Positions 23,840-32,707 of a stretch of DNA of 64,000 bases are shown here, piece by piece. Position 1 is the first letter of the stretch, and each line of letters begins with the position of its first letter. Under the pieces are notes generated by a model that saw only the letters and a list, made by a program, of their open reading frames with translations, was not told where the DNA came from and did no database searches. The DNA comes from JAJFJD01 sp965228975 (lineage in GTDB: Bacteria; Pseudomonadota; Alphaproteobacteria; UBA8366), in the NCBI GenBank assembly GCA_965228975.1, contig OZ245851.1, positions 2,480,001 through 2,544,000 on the forward strand. The letters are read 5' to 3'. A program made the translations under genes and the position numbers.

Positions 23840-25667
23840 CTTGCGCACCGCCTTCAAACGGCAACTCAAACGTGACCGACGATCCGATCGAGCAATTCTT
23901 GTCGATCCAAATTCGCCCGCCATGCGCCTCTGCAATAGACCGGCAAATCGCCAGGCCCAATCCCAATCCATCCGATTTTGTCGTCTTGAAAGGCTCCCAT
24001 ACCGTTTCAGCCAGTTCCGCCGGCATACCGGGGCCGGTATCCGCTATTTCCACGACGGCATGCCCATTCGCCGAGCGAGACTTGATAACGACCCGCCGGT
24101 CACCCTCTTGCGACGAGATCGCCTCGATCGAATTGCGAACCAGATTGATTACCAGCTGCTCGATTTCGACCGTGTCCGCACGCACGGGCGACAGGGGCTT
24201 GACGAGATCAACGAGAATTTCCACGTCGGCGCGATGCGCATCCGGAGCGACCAGGCTTACCGCCTCTTCTATGGCCATATTGAGGTCAATAATGCGCCGG
24301 CGCGGCTCGCGGTTTTGAAGGTAGCTTCGAACATGCTCGATGATCTGTGCGGCGCGACCCGCTTGATCCGCGATTCGGGCAAACGCATTGCGTATGTCGC
24401 TATCCTTCCCGTCCCGATCACTCAACCGCCGGACCCCGCCTTCAGCGTAATTTCGGATTGCCGCCAATGGCTGCCGAAGCTCATGCGCCAAGCCGGAGGT
24501 CATTTCTCCGATGACGCTAACGCGCGAGACATGGGCAAGTTCGGCTTCGTGTTGGCGTGCCCGATCTTCGGCACGTTGTCGCTCCAAAATCTCTCGTTCC
24601 AATTCCTTATTGGCGCGCGTGAGATCGCGCGTGCGGCGTTGCACCAAGTATTCCGTCCGCACACTGTGCAAAAGGAGAAGCACGATCACGGTTACGGCGA
24701 AGACGGCCCATTCCCAATGATTGCGCAGCAGCAACAAAAGGTCGGCGTCGCCTCGCGCATAGGGATAGATCTCAAGATCGCGAAAAAGATCATGTACCGG
24801 TTTGTAATCGAGTGGCACTGTCCAACCGAGATAGTCGGTTGCCTTCATAACTGGGTGTTCTGGAGACAGGCTTAGAAGCGCAATGGCGACTTTCTCCGAA
24901 ATATCGACCGATGTCTGCGGCATCTTCGCAAAGGGCCATTCGGGATAGAAACGCGTGCTGAGCGCGACAGAATTGCCGTTCAATGTTCGTGCATTGAGAA
25001 TTTGGAACGTTTCCAGGTCGATCAGCTTTTCCTTCGCCATCGTTTCCAGGACATTCGTCCGCACTGTCCCCGCATCGGCGACGCCGTCACGCACCATATA
25101 GGCAATCGTGTCCTGTGGGAGGCCGACAAAATGCAGTTTGGAGAAATCGGAGAAGGGGTCGATGCCGACAGCCTTGAATTCACGCCATGCCATCTGAAAA
25201 CCGCCGAAGGCCCTGCGTGCAACGGCGGCGAACGATTTCCCGCGCAAATCACGGATGCTCAAAATGTCATGGCGGTCGGCCCGGGTGAAAATAACCGCAC
25301 CGAATACGTTCCGCTCCTGTTGACCGAATGCGGTCTTCAGCGTGGCAATCCGGCTAATACCATACTTCGCCTCGAGTTCGACGTATTGCCCGCTATTCGT
25401 AAAGACGAAGTCGATTTCATGCTGCGAGACAGCCCTTCGCAAATCCGCCAAGGGCAGCGGAACAATCTCGAACCTAAGCGGCGGAATGACTTGGCCGAGA
25501 TAGGCCGCCGTCGGTGACCATGAACGGGTGGCATGATCCGGGCCGCGATAGGCCAAAACGCCAATTTTCATCACCGTTTCGTCCGCCGCAACGGCCGTGG
25601 TCCCGACAGCAGCCTGTGCAATGGCGGCGGCTAAGAGAAAAACGATATTCCGTCCGATCGCTTTCAT
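23829..25667 (-). CDS. TtrS-like sensor kinase with PhnD-type periplasmic domain
   Basis: This 612-aa membrane histidine kinase has a signal peptide and a large periplasmic PhnD/TtrS-type solute-binding domain (residues about 30-300, beginning MKIGVLAYRGPDHA). A transmembrane helix (EWAVFAVTVIVLLLLHS, about residue 320) is followed by a coiled linker, an H box (GLAHELRQPLAAIRNYAEG) and a catalytic domain (NLVRNSIEA, DTGPGMP, GLGLAICRSI). TtrS proteins sense tetrathionate. This pair sits amid sox genes, so it probably detects a reduced sulfur compound and controls some of them, in addition to the palindrome-binding regulator. Target promoters are not identifiable by eye. Confidence 0.9.
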   Translation of the reverse strand: MKAIGRNIVFLLAAAIAQAAVGTTAVAADETVMKIGVLAYRGPDHATRSWSPTAAYLGQVIPPLRFEIVPLPLADLRRAVSQHEIDFVFTNSGQYVELEAKYGISRIATLKTAFGQQERNVFGAVIFTRADRHDILSIRDLRGKSFAAVARRAFGGFQMAWREFKAVGIDPFSDFSKLHFVGLPQDTIAYMVRDGVADAGTVRTNVLETMAKEKLIDLETFQILNARTLNGNSVALSTRFYPEWPFAKMPQTSVDISEKVAIALLSLSPEHPVMKATDYLGWTVPLDYKPVHDLFRDLEIYPYARGDADLLLLLRNHWEWAVFAVTVIVLLLLHSVRTEYLVQRRTRDLTRANKELEREILERQRAEDRARQHEAELAHVSRVSVIGEMTSGLAHELRQPLAAIRNYAEGGVRRLSDRDGKDSDIRNAFARIADQAGRAAQIIEHVRSYLQNREPRRRIIDLNMAIEEAVSLVAPDAHRADVEILVDLVKPLSPVRADTVEIEQLVINLVRNSIEAISSQEGDRRVVIKSRSANGHAVVEIADTGPGMPAELAETVWEPFKTTKSDGLGLGLAICRSIAEAHGGRIWIDKNCSIGSSVTFELPFEGGAQDAS

Positions 25668-25724
25668 GGATCAACCGAACGCGCACGCGCCATCATGCCG
25701 CCCACGAATTGCTGAAACGCCTGG

Positions 25725-27116
25725 TCAACGCACCTCAAGGCGTTCCGACCAATCCCCTTTCGGCAAGGTTTCCGCCATTTTCTTGATCTTAGAAGCGTCA
25801 TCGTTCCGTCCCATCGCCTCTAGAATGACCGCCTTGAGCACCAGTGTGCTTCGTATCTCAGAATCCAGACGAAGTGCGTCGTCGACGGCCTTGAGAGCGC
25901 GTTCGTTGTCCCCTTTCATGTAGTAAATGATGGCAATGTTGTGATGGACCTTCGTGTAGGTAGGATCCAACATCCGAGCACGCAGGAAATGATCCAGTGC
26001 ATCGTCAATCCTGCCACTCCGCGCCAAGACCACGCCGAGGTCGTCTAGTGCCTCGGTGTTGGCGGCATCCAGCGCGATAGCTCTGGTCAAATCTTCCTCG
26101 GCGCGTTTGAACCGACCTGCCCAAATATTGCGGATGCCCCGTTTCGTATAGGCGATCGAGCTTTTAGGATTCCGATCGATATATACCGACAAATCAGCGA
26201 TACCGCGCTCCAACTGACCGAGACGGCCGAGTGCGATTCCACGGCCGAAATAGGCGGCATCGCGCCGGTCATCAATTGCGAGAACACGGTCGAAATCCCG
26301 CACGGCGGCGTCGAACCGCTCAAGGGTCAAATAAATCTTTCCGCGGCGAAGAAGAAGATCGACCGCGTGTGGGTTTTTCGCGATTTGCAGACTGAGATCA
26401 TCGAGTTCGGCACGAGTAACCAGAGAATCTTCGATGCGAGTGACGCGCCCCGACTTCTTCAATTCAGCCACCAGGTTTTCCGGCCTGAGAAACCCATCGG
26501 CGGTTATCGGGATGTCTCCGAAACATGCCGTGTAGACCTCTGGCGATACCAGTTCCGAAGCCGGCGGGCCTTCCGGTTCATCGAGCGAGAGATCGACCGA
26601 AACGCCCTTAAATTGTCCTTCGCAACGTTCGAAGATCGTGTCACCGGACGCGTCAAACTGACGATAGGCATGCAGCGTATCCGTATAGCCGTGAATATTG
26701 ACCAATGTCTGATACGGCGCATTCCGAAACCGAATCAGATAGGCGGCTGCGTAATCCACCGACAACCGGCCCCGGGCGTCATAGTGAAATATTTCGATGA
26801 CATGAAGCCTAGTGGGCCTGGCCCGCTCCCACCGCAAGCGGCTGATGAGCCGATCCGTCGTCGCGTCCCGCGTTTCGATTTCACGGTAAAATTTTGGATG
26901 GCCGGCGTAACCGCCAATTCGTTCGTCCGATTTTACCGTTCGGGTCTCAGCCCAGTATTGATGGGTGCGAAGAAGGCTATCAACGAAATCATTCCAGACA
27001 CGCACCTGATCGAGGTTTTCGCGCACAGCAGACTGGCTCGACGGCGCCAAAGCCAACAAGCTAAGCGCGCAACCAACAAATACCAGAAACACAAGACGGG
27101 TCGTCCCCATGCCCAT
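25725..27116 (-). CDS. Exported TPR-repeat protein of unknown function
   Basis: This 463-aa protein has an N-terminal signal (LVFLVFVGCALSLLALAPSS; LxxC-like VGCA could also be a lipobox). A beta-rich middle domain (about 60-230, containing HGYTDTLHAYRQFDASGDTI) follows. The C-terminal half has about six TPR units (residues about 250-450; e.g. FDAAVRDFDRVLAIDDRRDA). It is divergent from the second soxW-like gene, with operator site 7 between them. TPR proteins scaffold partners; which ones here is unknown. The middle domain is not recognised. Confidence 0.8.
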   Translation of the reverse strand: MGMGTTRLVFLVFVGCALSLLALAPSSQSAVRENLDQVRVWNDFVDSLLRTHQYWAETRTVKSDERIGGYAGHPKFYREIETRDATTDRLISRLRWERARPTRLHVIEIFHYDARGRLSVDYAAAYLIRFRNAPYQTLVNIHGYTDTLHAYRQFDASGDTIFERCEGQFKGVSVDLSLDEPEGPPASELVSPEVYTACFGDIPITADGFLRPENLVAELKKSGRVTRIEDSLVTRAELDDLSLQIAKNPHAVDLLLRRGKIYLTLERFDAAVRDFDRVLAIDDRRDAAYFGRGIALGRLGQLERGIADLSVYIDRNPKSSIAYTKRGIRNIWAGRFKRAEEDLTRAIALDAANTEALDDLGVVLARSGRIDDALDHFLRARMLDPTYTKVHHNIAIIYYMKGDNERALKAVDDALRLDSEIRSTLVLKAVILEAMGRNDDASKIKKMAETLPKGDWSERLEVR

Positions 27117-27177
27117 CGCCCTGCCTGCTTCGAAACGTTCTCTTAAAGACTATGGGCAATGTGAACGAAAGGGAATC

Positions 27178-27201
27178 ACATATTCTTGATTTGTGATGTA
27201 T
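27178..27201. promoter_or_regulatory. Candidate sulfur-regulon operator, site 7 (TPR/soxW2)
   Basis: ACATATTC-N8-TGATGTAT lies between the divergent TPR gene and the second soxW-like gene. The left half is the exact consensus. It overlaps possible early start codons of the soxW-like frame, favouring the later start at 27265. Confidence 0.62.
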
Positions 27202-27264
27202 CAACGGACCGTTCGAAGATTGTCCCGTAGCTTGAACAACAGCCCAATCAGCCAACGAAACCCT

Positions 27265-27828
27265 ATGGTCAATGTTCACCGCGAAAAGCGCCGTGCCTTG
27301 CTCTATTCGCTTGCGGGTGCCGGCATCGGCCTAGCGATACCGAGCCTCGTTACAGCGGCGTCGGCAACGCGTGGCATCGAGGGGCTGAATTATCAGGATT
27401 GGTTCAAGGAGAGCACATTCGATTTGCGCAAGGACCTTGAGTTAGCGGAAACTGCCGGCAAAGTATTGATGTTGATTTGGGAACAAGTAGGCTGCGTGTA
27501 TTGCCAGAAAATGCACCGCATTACATTTCAGCAACCAAACATCGTTAAACTGATAGAATCCAATTTTCACGTCGTTCAAATGGACCTTCGAGGCGATCGG
27601 ACGTTCATCAATTTCGAAGGCAAGAAGGAAGACGAATCAAAGATTGCTTCTGGCTTCTTCATTCGAACAACGCCGACGACCCAGTTTCTAGATGATGTGG
27701 GCAATGAGGTATTTCGCATTCCAGGATACGCCGAGCCCGCGCTCTTTGAATTGGCTTATCGCTACGTCGTGGAGCAAGGTTACGAACGCACGTCATTCAA
27801 GGATTGGGTGAAATCGCGCCAACCTTAG
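27265..27828 (+). CDS. Second SoxW-like thioredoxin-fold protein
   Basis: This 187-aa exported protein has a signal with RRALLYSLAGAGIGLAIPSLV and the redox motif VGCVYCQK, embedded in LMLIWEQVGCVYC, with a cis-Pro segment RTTPTTQFL. It parallels the SoxW-like protein at 14327-14962 (same WF...FDLRKDLE lead-in and C-terminal WV/WL ending). The ATG at 27265 is preferred because earlier in-frame starts fall in operator site 7. A thiol reductant for the second SoxYZ is a reasonable inference. Confidence 0.85.
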   Translation: MVNVHREKRRALLYSLAGAGIGLAIPSLVTAASATRGIEGLNYQDWFKESTFDLRKDLELAETAGKVLMLIWEQVGCVYCQKMHRITFQQPNIVKLIESNFHVVQMDLRGDRTFINFEGKKEDESKIASGFFIRTTPTTQFLDDVGNEVFRIPGYAEPALFELAYRYVVEQGYERTSFKDWVKSRQP

Positions 27829-28039
27829 TGGTCGGCCATCGGACATCCCGAAGAACACCGCTGCGAACGCCTTAAACTCATTGATCGCCGCTCTCCAACC
27901 CCTACGTCCGGCCTTTTGCGCGAGTGGCCTATGACGTAGATCAATGGCGCAACGCCGTCTTCTCTGTTTTATTTAAAGAAGATTGGTCCAGGGATATGGC
28001 CCTGGCCCGCCGGGCGTTTCAATTTTTGGAGGTGAGAAT

Positions 28040-28537
28040 ATGGCTGGCATTTCACGCGTGATAAGAGGAGCCGCCTACATTGTCGTTCTGTTGTTGGGAT
28101 TTGGTCTCGCCGGCGACGCCCTTGCGGACGAGGTGACCACCTACCAGACTAAAGCGCCGTTCGACGAGGTACGCCAAGATTTGGCTGACGCTATCGTCAA
28201 CCGCGGCTACGTGATCGATTATGAAGCCCATATCGGCAAAATGCTGACGCGCACGGCGGCCGATGTCGGAGCGTCCAAAAAGCTATTTGCAAACGGCCGG
28301 GCCAACGCGATGCAGTTCTGTTCCGCCGTGCTTTCGCGCAAAACGATGGAAGCGGATGCGAGCAATATCGCCTATTGCCCCTACGTGCTGTTCGTCGTTC
28401 AGGAACGTTCAGACGATCCGACCGTAACCGTCGGTTTTCGGCGGCTGCCGGAACGCGGCTCTGCGGCTTCGAAATCAGCCTTAGCGGCCGTCAACAAACT
28501 TCTCGACGAAATCGCCCGCGAAACTGCCGGTCAGTGA
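28040..28537 (+). CDS. DUF302-family periplasmic protein
   Basis: This 165-aa protein has a signal peptide (YIVVLLLGFGLAGDALA) and a DUF302-like fold: TYQTKAPFDEVRQDLADAIVNRGY at the start, MQFCSAVLSRKTMEADASNI and CPYVLFVVQE. GGAGGTGAG precedes the ATG at 28040. DUF302 proteins are frequent near sulfur-oxidation and redox genes, but their activity is not defined. It follows soxW2 by about 210 bp, so it may have its own promoter. Confidence 0.85.
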   Translation: MAGISRVIRGAAYIVVLLLGFGLAGDALADEVTTYQTKAPFDEVRQDLADAIVNRGYVIDYEAHIGKMLTRTAADVGASKKLFANGRANAMQFCSAVLSRKTMEADASNIAYCPYVLFVVQERSDDPTVTVGFRRLPERGSAASKSALAAVNKLLDEIARETAGQ

Positions 28538-28685
28538 TCGCCGGGACCGGCAAAGCTGCGGCTGTGTGGCACGCCATGCAGGCTGGCCTGCCGCCGCGGT
28601 TCGGTTCCGCAAAAAGGAAGCTATGCGTCATCCGTAGCGAAGTAATTGGCCGACATTGACATACGCTGCTCGAGAGAGCGCGAAC

Positions 28686-28877
28686 ATGCATATCCGGGCC
28701 CGCGCACTGTTTCGCAATATGGGGCTGCTGGCGACGTTCATTGCACATGAGCCGCAACTCGAACGGCCGCTCAAGTTATCGAATTACAATCGCGACACGA
28801 TACTCGCACTGTTGGAAAAACTTCAGGAAATGTCCGACACGATCAAAGATTCCTTGGAACAGGATATAGTCGTGTAG
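28686..28877 (+). CDS. Small hypothetical protein
   Basis: This 63-aa frame has GAGAGAG upstream of the ATG at 28686. It is predicted helical (ILALLEKLQEMSDTIKDSLEQD) with no signal peptide. It is not recognised and may be non-coding. It sits alone between the DUF302 gene and the converging yejF. Confidence 0.4.
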   Translation: MHIRARALFRNMGLLATFIAHEPQLERPLKLSNYNRDTILALLEKLQEMSDTIKDSLEQDIVV

Positions 28878-28918
28878 CGACCGACGGCGTCGATACAGCC
28901 GGTCAAGCGAATGCCGCG

Positions 28919-30550
28919 CTAAACCTCCAACCCTTCTACGTCAACGGCTTCCATCTCGAATGCCGCGGACAGAAGCGCGCGCGTATAGGGATCTTTCGGG
29001 TTCGCGAAAATATCCGAAGACCGTCCCTGCTCGACCACTTTCCCATGCCGCATGACGATCAGTTCGTCGGCCATGGCGCGTACGACCTTAAGATCGTGGC
29101 TGATGAACAGATAGGCCAAGTTGTGTTCATCCTGGAGCTGGCGCAGAAGGGTTACGATTTGCGCCTGGACCGACATATCCAACGCCGACGTCGGCTCATC
29201 GAGGATCACGAACTCGGGCTTCAAAATCATCGCCCGCGCAATGGCGACCCGCTGGCGCTGACCGCCGGAGAATTCATGCGGATACCGGTCCTGAAAATCC
29301 GGGGACAGCCCGACCTCCTCCAAGATGTCGGCGACCATCGCCCGCCGCTCCTTCGGATCGCGCACCAGGCCGTGAATGATCAGTCCTTCCTCGATGATCT
29401 GACCGACCGACATCCGTGGGCTGAGTGCACTGAAGGGATCCTGGTACACCACCTGAATTTCGCGTCGAAGCGGCCGCATATCGCGCCAAGCGAGATTCTG
29501 AATTTGTCGGCCCTTGAACCGGATCCCCCCTTCGCTCGTCAACATTCGGATCAATCCCATCGCGAGCGTCGACTTGCCCGAACCGCTTTCGCCCACCACG
29601 CCGACCGTATGGCCCGCCCGCACCGATACCGTGACCCCGTCGACTGCCTTGACATAGTCGACGGTGCGCCGAAAAATTCCCTTCTTGATCGGGAACCAAA
29701 TCTTCAAATCGTCGGCGCCGGCAATTTCTTCATCGTCGTCCAGCGCAGGCGGCGGTTCCCCTTTAGGCTCCGCGTCGATCAACTGTTTCGTATATTCGTG
29801 CTGCGGCGATTGCAGGACAGTGGCGACATCACCCGCCTCGACAATCCGACCGCTATTCATCACGCAAACCCTGTCGGCCACTTTTCGGACAACACCGAGA
29901 TCATGCGTGATGAGCAACAGCGCCATTCCCGTTTCACGCTGCAGCGATTTCAATAGATCGAGTATCTGCGCCTGCACGGTAACGTCCAACGCCGTCGTCG
30001 GTTCATCGGCAATCATGATCTCCGGTTCATTCGCCAACGCCATGGCGATCATGACACGCTGCCGCTGGCCACCGGACAATTCGTGTGGGAATGCTTTGAG
30101 CCGGGATTCCGCGTTGGGAATTCCCACATGTTCCAACAGTTCCAAAACCCGTCGGCGGCAGGATGCGGCGTCAAGATTCTTGTGTAGCTGAAGTGTCTCG
30201 GAAATTTGCTTTTCGATAGTATGGAGCGGGTTTAGCGAACTCATCGGTTCTTGAAAGACGACGGAGATACGATTCCCGCGCACCTCTCGCAGTTCCGCCG
30301 ACGACATCGATAGAATGTCCGACCCGTGGAACAGAATCTGCCCTCCGTCATAAGACGCGGGCGGACTGGCTACCAACCGCAAAATCGACAGGGCCGTCAC
30401 AGACTTGCCTGAACCGCTTTCGCCGACCAAAGCCAAGGTTTCGCCTTTCCGAAGCTCGAACGAAATCCCATCGACCGCCGCTATCTTGCGCGCGCCGCTG
30501 CCGAAACTAACTTTCAGGTCCTGTATTTCGAGAACAGCGGAGTCGGTCAT
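28919..30550 (-). CDS. yejF: Peptide ABC transporter, fused ATP-binding protein (YejF-like)
   Basis: This 543-aa protein has two ABC domains in one chain. The first has GESGSGKS near residue 40 with signature LSGGQRQR; the second has GESGSGKS near residue 325 with FSGGQRQR and DEPTSALD. It energises import through YejB/YejE. The start overlaps the yejE stop (ATGA at 30547-30550). Confidence 0.93.
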   Translation of the reverse strand: MTDSAVLEIQDLKVSFGSGARKIAAVDGISFELRKGETLALVGESGSGKSVTALSILRLVASPPASYDGGQILFHGSDILSMSSAELREVRGNRISVVFQEPMSSLNPLHTIEKQISETLQLHKNLDAASCRRRVLELLEHVGIPNAESRLKAFPHELSGGQRQRVMIAMALANEPEIMIADEPTTALDVTVQAQILDLLKSLQRETGMALLLITHDLGVVRKVADRVCVMNSGRIVEAGDVATVLQSPQHEYTKQLIDAEPKGEPPPALDDDEEIAGADDLKIWFPIKKGIFRRTVDYVKAVDGVTVSVRAGHTVGVVGESGSGKSTLAMGLIRMLTSEGGIRFKGRQIQNLAWRDMRPLRREIQVVYQDPFSALSPRMSVGQIIEEGLIIHGLVRDPKERRAMVADILEEVGLSPDFQDRYPHEFSGGQRQRVAIARAMILKPEFVILDEPTSALDMSVQAQIVTLLRQLQDEHNLAYLFISHDLKVVRAMADELIVMRHGKVVEQGRSSDIFANPKDPYTRALLSAAFEMEAVDVEGLEV

Positions 30551-31608
30551 TGCATGCTCTTCCGGGGATCGAATGCGTCACGGACCGCTTCGCCGACAAA
30601 GATGAGAAGGCTCAACGTAATCGCGAGCGTAAAGAAAGCCGTCAATCCCAACCACGGTGCATGCACGTTGTCCTTGCCTTGCGCCAAAAGCTCGCCGAGC
30701 GATGGCGAACCCGGCGGCAACCCAAAGCCCAAGAAATCGAGCGATGTCAATGTCGTGATGGATCCATTCAAAATGAAAGGCATAAAGGTCAACGTCGCGA
30801 CCATCGCATTCGGCAGGATATGGCGTCGCATGATGTAGAGGTTGCTCGCACCCATCGACCGCGCGGCCCGGACATAGTCGAAATTCCGGACACGCAGAAA
30901 CTCTGCACGAACGACGCCGACGAGAGAGGTCCATCCAAACAGGATCATGATCACCAGAAGCCACAGGAAACTGGGCTCGACGATACTGGCGAAAATGATC
31001 AACAGGAATAAGTTGGGCAAACCGTTCCAAATCTCGATGAACCGCTGCGCCAGAAGGTCCGTCCAACCGCCGAAATACCCTTGTATCCCGCCGGCTATGA
31101 TCCCGATGATCGAGGCGAAGACTGTCAGCGCAAGACCGAATACCGTCGAGATTCGAAATCCATATATCACGCGCGCTAAAACATCGCGTCCTTGATCATC
31201 CGTCCCGAGAAGGTTTTCGGTAGTTGGCGGCGACGGCGCCGGCTCTGTCAGCTCGAAGTTCACAGTGCGATAGCTGTACCGGATCGGCGGCCACAGCATC
31301 CAGCCGCCCTGATGCTCGAGCAACTCTTTAAAATCGGATTGGCGATAAGCGGCTTCGGTCAAAAATGCACCGCCGAAAGCCGTTTCCGGATAAATCTCGA
31401 CAATCGGAAAATAGATATCGCCCCGATAGAAGATGACCAGCGGCTTATCGTTCGCCAACAGCTCGGCGAAAAGACTGAGCACGAAGAGAAACAAGAAAAT
31501 GTAACAGGAAATGTAGCCGCGCCGATTGCTCTTAAAGCTACGCCACCGCCGCAACGCCATCGGCGATAAGCGGCGCTCGACCCACCCCTGTTCCGTTGCG
31601 TCAACCAT
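30547..31608 (-). CDS. yejE: Peptide ABC transporter permease (YejE-like)
   Basis: This is an inner-membrane permease of about 353 aa with an N-terminal helix (ISCYIFLFLFVLSLFAELLA), a periplasmic loop and the permease domain with the EAA-type loop (EFLRVRNFDYVRAARSMGAS). The start at 31608 overlaps yejB by 8 bp; an ATG at 31626 is equally possible. Confidence 0.92.
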   Translation of the reverse strand: MVDATEQGWVERRLSPMALRRWRSFKSNRRGYISCYIFLFLFVLSLFAELLANDKPLVIFYRGDIYFPIVEIYPETAFGGAFLTEAAYRQSDFKELLEHQGGWMLWPPIRYSYRTVNFELTEPAPSPPTTENLLGTDDQGRDVLARVIYGFRISTVFGLALTVFASIIGIIAGGIQGYFGGWTDLLAQRFIEIWNGLPNLFLLIIFASIVEPSFLWLLVIMILFGWTSLVGVVRAEFLRVRNFDYVRAARSMGASNLYIMRRHILPNAMVATLTFMPFILNGSITTLTSLDFLGFGLPPGSPSLGELLAQGKDNVHAPWLGLTAFFTLAITLSLLIFVGEAVRDAFDPRKSMQ

Positions 31609-32707
31609 CTCGTGCTTCGAAATCAATTCGGGGGTCGACCATCGTGTAAACGATATCGCCGATCAGATGCAGTGCTAATCCGAGCAGCGTAAAGAAATAC
31701 AAACTCGCGAACATGATGGGATAGTCCCGCTTGACCACAGCTTCGAAGCCGAGCAACCCCAGCCCATCCAAAGAAAAAATCACCTCGATTAATAGCGATC
31801 CGGTAAACAGGATATGTATAAAGGCACTCGGAAATCCGGCTATCACGATGAGCATGGCGTTTCGAAATACATGCCCATAGAGCACGCGTGTCTCGTTCAG
31901 CCCCTTCGCGCGAGCGGTCGAGACATAGAGAAGATGAATCTGATCGAGAAAGGAATTCTTGGTCAAAAAGGTGAGCGTGGCGAACCCGTGAATGACCAGG
32001 GCTGTCACAGGCAGAACCAAATGCCAGAGGTAATCCAGAATGCGATCCGGCCAGGACATCAATTCCCAATCCTCCGACGTCAACCCACGCAACGGAAACC
32101 AATCGAGGAAACTTCCGCCGGCGAAAAGAACGATCAGAATGATTGCAAACAGGAAACCCGGAATCGCGTAGCCGACGATTATGAATGCGCTTGTCCACAC
32201 GTCGAAGGTGGAGCCGTCATGTACGGCCTTTCGAATGCCGAGCGGTATCGAAACCAGATAAACAATTAACGTGGTCCAAAGCCCAAGCGATATCGAGACC
32301 GGCATTTTTGAGATCACCAAGTCGACCACGGTCTCATCGCGGAAGTAGCTCTCGCCAAAATCAAATCGCGCGAAGTTCCCCATCATCAGGAAAAACCGTT
32401 CGTGCAACGGCCGATCAAACCCAAACTGCTTTTCGAGCTCTTTGATGAAGTCCGGATCGAGACCTTGAGCTCCGCGGTATTCACTGACCGCCGTTGCGCC
32501 CGCCGCGCCGCTCTCCATCGAGCCGCCGGTTTCGCTCTCACCCCCGCCAATATGGCTCGTCGCGCCGACGTCGCTGCCGGTGATCTGTGCGACCAACTGT
32601 TCGACGGGACCACCGGGCGCGAACTGTACGATCGCGAAATTGATGACCATGATCCCGATTAACGTCGGAATCATGAGGAGCAGCCGGCGCACGATATAAC
32701 CTGCCAT
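31601..32707 (-). CDS. yejB: Peptide ABC transporter permease (YejB-like)
   Basis: This 368-aa permease begins MAGYIVRRLLLMIPTLIGIM, the usual first helix of DppB/YejB permeases, with the long YejB-type insertion after FAPGG (about residues 35-90). The EAA loop region is STARAKGLNETRVLYGHV. It is coupled to yejA by TAATG. Confidence 0.92.
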   Translation of the reverse strand: MAGYIVRRLLLMIPTLIGIMVINFAIVQFAPGGPVEQLVAQITGSDVGATSHIGGGESETGGSMESGAAGATAVSEYRGAQGLDPDFIKELEKQFGFDRPLHERFFLMMGNFARFDFGESYFRDETVVDLVISKMPVSISLGLWTTLIVYLVSIPLGIRKAVHDGSTFDVWTSAFIIVGYAIPGFLFAIILIVLFAGGSFLDWFPLRGLTSEDWELMSWPDRILDYLWHLVLPVTALVIHGFATLTFLTKNSFLDQIHLLYVSTARAKGLNETRVLYGHVFRNAMLIVIAGFPSAFIHILFTGSLLIEVIFSLDGLGLLGFEAVVKRDYPIMFASLYFFTLLGLALHLIGDIVYTMVDPRIDFEARDG

